Below the pieces are notes generated by a model. That model did not search any database. It was not told the origin of the DNA and saw nothing but the letters and a program-made list of their open reading frames with translations. From Bacteroidales bacterium UBA1192 (GTDB lineage: Bacteria > Bacteroidota > Bacteroidia > Bacteroidales > Bacteroidaceae): 8,582 nt of DNA. Made by a program: the position numbers and the translations under genes. This document shows, piece after piece, positions 6,359-8,582 of this stretch; the stretch's first letter is position 1, and each line of letters starts with the position of its first letter. The DNA is taken from contig DBYG01000066.1 of assembly GCA_002310175.1 (NCBI GenBank), positions 1 through 8,582 on the forward strand, written 5' to 3'.

Positions 6359-7344
6359 GGTTTCTCATTATAAATCACCTGCAGCAGTGTCTCTCCCACA
6401 GCTTTCAGTACGTTCCTGTCAATATTCCCTATATTGTCCTGCAATGTATGCCAGGTAGGCCCGAAACTGCTGTTGGCGGCTTTCGGAGTGTAAGGCACTA
6501 TGTCAATTGCCGGAATTTTTGCAATCGTGTTTATGAAATAATGGTCATCTGTTACATAGGCACCGCTGACCTTCATGAACAGGGTGCCGTGTCCCATATC
6601 CGATGCCGCATTCCAGACCTTGTCCACAACCGCTTTAGCATACATTTCGGAATATCTCTCCACGCAGAATCTGGCACCCTTGCCGCCTACCATATCCAGC
6701 AGTACGGCATACCTTGCCTTATAGTTTTCTTTATGGGGATTGGCAGCCCAGTATTGAGTGCCCAGTCCCCAGTATTTTTCAGCATGTGCACCTTTGAAAT
6801 CTTCGCCGGGTCCCCAGTCTTCGGCATCAAAGAATATGCAGTCCACACCTATCTGGGGAGCTCTTGCCTGCAACTGGCGCGCTATCTCCAGAATAACACC
6901 TACGCCGCTGGCTCCGTCATTGGCACCGTCAACAGGTGTCTTGTGGTTGGCTGGGTCAGGATCATTGTCCGCCCAGGGACGGCTGTCCCAGTGAGAGCAT
7001 AAAATGACACGGGTGGTACTTTCCGGATTGTAACTTCCTATGATGTTGTAACATTGTAACTTGTTATTGTCAAATGTGACAGTTTCAAATCCCTGTACAT
7101 AAGTCTTTGCACCGAGTTTGCTTAGTTTGGCAGTCAGCCATGCTGAACATTTAAGGTGTGCTTCAGTGTTGGGTACACGCGGACCGAAATCCGTCTGCAT
7201 CTTTATGTAGTGGAAAGCACTGTCCGCATTGAATTCCGGGATTTCAATATTCGTAACAGAGGCTGTTGAAGGAGTAGTAACCTTGCGTCCTCCGCATGAG
7301 ACAGTCAGAACGAGTGTCAGGATGATAATGATATTCCTTTTCAT
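6355..7344 (-). CDS. Glutaminyl-peptide cyclotransferase-like M28 family lipoprotein
   Basis: A 329-residue zinc enzyme of the M28/glutaminyl cyclase fold that converts N-terminal Gln of exported proteins to pyroglutamate. MKRNIIIILTLVLTVSC is a lipoprotein signal with Cys17 as the lipid site, so it acts in the cell envelope. Candidate single-zinc ligands are D143 (VDGANDGASG), D176 (FFDAEDWG) and H299 (GPTWHT). Candidate catalytic acids are E175 and D217 (LLDMVG). The DDH at 266-268 matches the conserved stretch in animal QC. SHWDSRPW (117-124) supports QC rather than a two-zinc aminopeptidase, though a peptidase remains possible. In Bacteroidota many signal peptidase I products begin with Gln and need this enzyme. 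It lies 2 bp after cysS and overlaps sufE by 4 bases. Confidence 0.88.
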   Translation of the reverse strand: MKRNIIIILTLVLTVSCGGRKVTTPSTASVTNIEIPEFNADSAFHYIKMQTDFGPRVPNTEAHLKCSAWLTAKLSKLGAKTYVQGFETVTFDNNKLQCYNIIGSYNPESTTRVILCSHWDSRPWADNDPDPANHKTPVDGANDGASGVGVILEIARQLQARAPQIGVDCIFFDAEDWGPGEDFKGAHAEKYWGLGTQYWAANPHKENYKARYAVLLDMVGGKGARFCVERYSEMYAKAVVDKVWNAASDMGHGTLFMKVSGAYVTDDHYFINTIAKIPAIDIVPYTPKAANSSFGPTWHTLQDNIGNIDRNVLKAVGETLLQVIYNEKP

Positions 7345-7346
7345 AT

Positions 7347-8582
7347 TCAGCGGTTGAGTTTCCAGGTAGCTCCGTCCTTGGTATCCTTTATCTCGAATCC
7401 AAGTGCAGTCAGTTCATTACGTATCTTATCGCTTGTGGCCCAGTCCTTGTTGGCTTTAGCTATGGCCCGTTGCTCAAGCAGCATATCCACAACCTTTCCG
7501 AACGCCTCCTCGCGTCCGCTGCCGCCGCTCTGCTCAGCCCTGATTCCAAGTATGTCAAACAGGAATGTATCAAACAGAGTCTTGAGTTCCGATACGTCGG
7601 AGGCACAGAGTGTGGCATGTCCGTCCGCAGCCTGGTTGATAACCTTCGCGGCATCAAACAGATGGCTTATTACGACAGGAGTATTAAGGTCATCATCCAT
7701 TGCCTCATAGCACTTTCCCTTGAATTCACTTACGCTGACGCTGCTCTCTGCCGCAGGTTGTATGCGGTCAATGGCTGTATAGGCTTCCATAAGCCTTGAC
7801 ATAGCCTTCTCAGCAGCCTGCAGCGCATCGTTGCTGAAGTCAACAGTACCGCGATAGTGAGCCATCAGTATGAAGAACCTTATGGTCATGGGGCTGTAGG
7901 CCTGTTTAAGGTTGGGATTCTGACCGGTGAAGAACTCGTTCAGGGTTATGAAGTTACCCAGACTCTTGCCCATCTTCTGTCCGTTTATGGTAATCATGTT
8001 GTTGTGCATCCAGTAATGGACTATATCGTGACCCTGACTGGCCACAGCCTGTGCTATCTCACACTCATGGTGCGGGAAAATCAGGTCCATTCCGCCTCCG
8101 TGTATATCGAACCTTTCGCCCAGATACTTGCGGCCCATAGCGGTGCATTCGCAGTGCCATCCGGGGAATCCGTCACTCCAGGGTGATGGCCAACGCATTA
8201 TGTGCTCGGGCTGAGCTTTCTTCCACAGTGCAAAGTCGGCAGGATTGTGTTTCTCCTCCTGGCCGTCCAGTTCACGGGTGGTATTCAGCACATCATCCAG
8301 ATTACGGCCAGAGAGTATGCCGTAGTGATGGTCCCTGTTGTACTTGTTCACGTCAAAGTAAATGCTTCCCTGGCTCTCGTATGCATATCCGTTCTCCAGT
8401 ATCTCCCTGACCAGCTGTATCTGCTCTATTATATGACCGGAAGCATGCGGCTCTATGCTGGGGGGCAGCACGTTCAGAGCCTCCATAGCCTTGTGGTACC
8501 GCAGGGTATAGTACTGCACCACCTCCATTGGCTCCAGCTGCTCCAGACGGGCTTTCTTGGCTATCTTGTCCTCGCCCTCGTC
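7347..8582 (-). CDS. cysS: Cysteinyl-tRNA synthetase (5' end cut by window)
   Basis: The C-terminal 411 residues of the class I synthetase that charges tRNA-Cys. The fragment begins in-frame at the window edge with DEGEDKIAKKARLEQLEP; the ATG at 8528 is internal. Seen: NVLPPSIEPHASGHI; the zinc-site region GWHCECTAMG and FPHHECE, which supply Cys, His and Glu ligands; and KMGKSLGN near 7976-7953, the KMSKS loop with Gly in place of Ser. The C-terminal region is the anticodon-binding part, ending in ATWKLNR. The HIGH motif and first zinc Cys lie outside the window. A 2-bp gap to the next gene indicates an operon. Confidence 0.97.
   Translation of the reverse strand, partial: DEGEDKIAKKARLEQLEPMEVVQYYTLRYHKAMEALNVLPPSIEPHASGHIIEQIQLVREILENGYAYESQGSIYFDVNKYNRDHHYGILSGRNLDDVLNTTRELDGQEEKHNPADFALWKKAQPEHIMRWPSPWSDGFPGWHCECTAMGRKYLGERFDIHGGGMDLIFPHHECEIAQAVASQGHDIVHYWMHNNMITINGQKMGKSLGNFITLNEFFTGQNPNLKQAYSPMTIRFFILMAHYRGTVDFSNDALQAAEKAMSRLMEAYTAIDRIQPAAESSVSVSEFKGKCYEAMDDDLNTPVVISHLFDAAKVINQAADGHATLCASDVSELKTLFDTFLFDILGIRAEQSGGSGREEAFGKVVDMLLEQRAIAKANKDWATSDKIRNELTALGFEIKDTKDGATWKLNR

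Noticed and set aside
6448..7002. 184-residue plus-strand frame
   Set aside because: It lies fully antisense to the glutaminyl cyclase gene, which has all its family motifs. It shows no recognisable domain and is a frame shadow.
1..8582. Mobile elements, CRISPR arrays, tRNA or rRNA genes
   Set aside because: No transposase, integrase, spaced direct repeats or tRNA-like cloverleaf was seen on either strand; nearly all of the window is occupied by the listed genes.

Overview
The window looks like chromosomal DNA from a member of the Bacteroidales (Bacteroidota); I cannot name the genus. The evidence is a Bacteroidota-type promoter (TTG, 20 bases, TATATTTG, matching the TAnnTTTG -7 consensus), start codons with weak or no Shine-Dalgarno sequence, a glutaminyl-cyclase-like lipoprotein typical of the phylum, and a CysS with KMGKS in place of KMSKS. 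Every gene I support lies on the minus strand, so transcription runs from high to low coordinates. Both ends of the window cut through genes.

Right part (8582 to 5226): a tightly packed gene string. It holds cysS (5' end missing), a glutaminyl cyclase-like M28 family lipoprotein, a SufE-like sulfur acceptor, and a short lipoprotein resembling DUF4861. Gaps are 2 bp or 4-bp ATGA overlaps, so this is very probably one housekeeping operon.

Middle (5225 to 4962): the most interesting part. A Bacteroidota promoter is followed by a 15-residue leader peptide, MKSLYTSYFYYYYRD, with six Tyr codons and one Phe codon. Three mutually exclusive RNA structures follow: an anti-antiterminator, an antiterminator, and an intrinsic terminator ending in a U-tract. 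This is the full layout of a ribosome-mediated transcription attenuator, and it sits about 35 bases before paaK.

Left part (4961 to 1): paaK (arylacetate/phenylacetate-CoA ligase), a small tandem-ACT protein, an intrinsic terminator, a sodium:solute symporter, and iorA (indolepyruvate:ferredoxin oxidoreductase alpha subunit, 3' end missing; iorB is expected just outside). PaaK activates aryl acids to aryl-CoA. IorAB interconverts aryl-CoA + CO2 and arylpyruvate using ferredoxin. Run in the reductive direction, the pair would turn arylacetates such as 4-hydroxyphenylacetate or phenylacetate into arylpyruvates, the immediate precursors of Tyr, Phe and Trp. A Tyr-codon attenuator in front of paaK would switch the ligase on when charged tRNA-Tyr is scarce, which argues for this anabolic or salvage direction rather than amino acid fermentation. 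The ACT protein could add a second layer of ligand sensing, and the symporter is a candidate importer of the aryl acids. The regulatory model is read from sequence and is untested.
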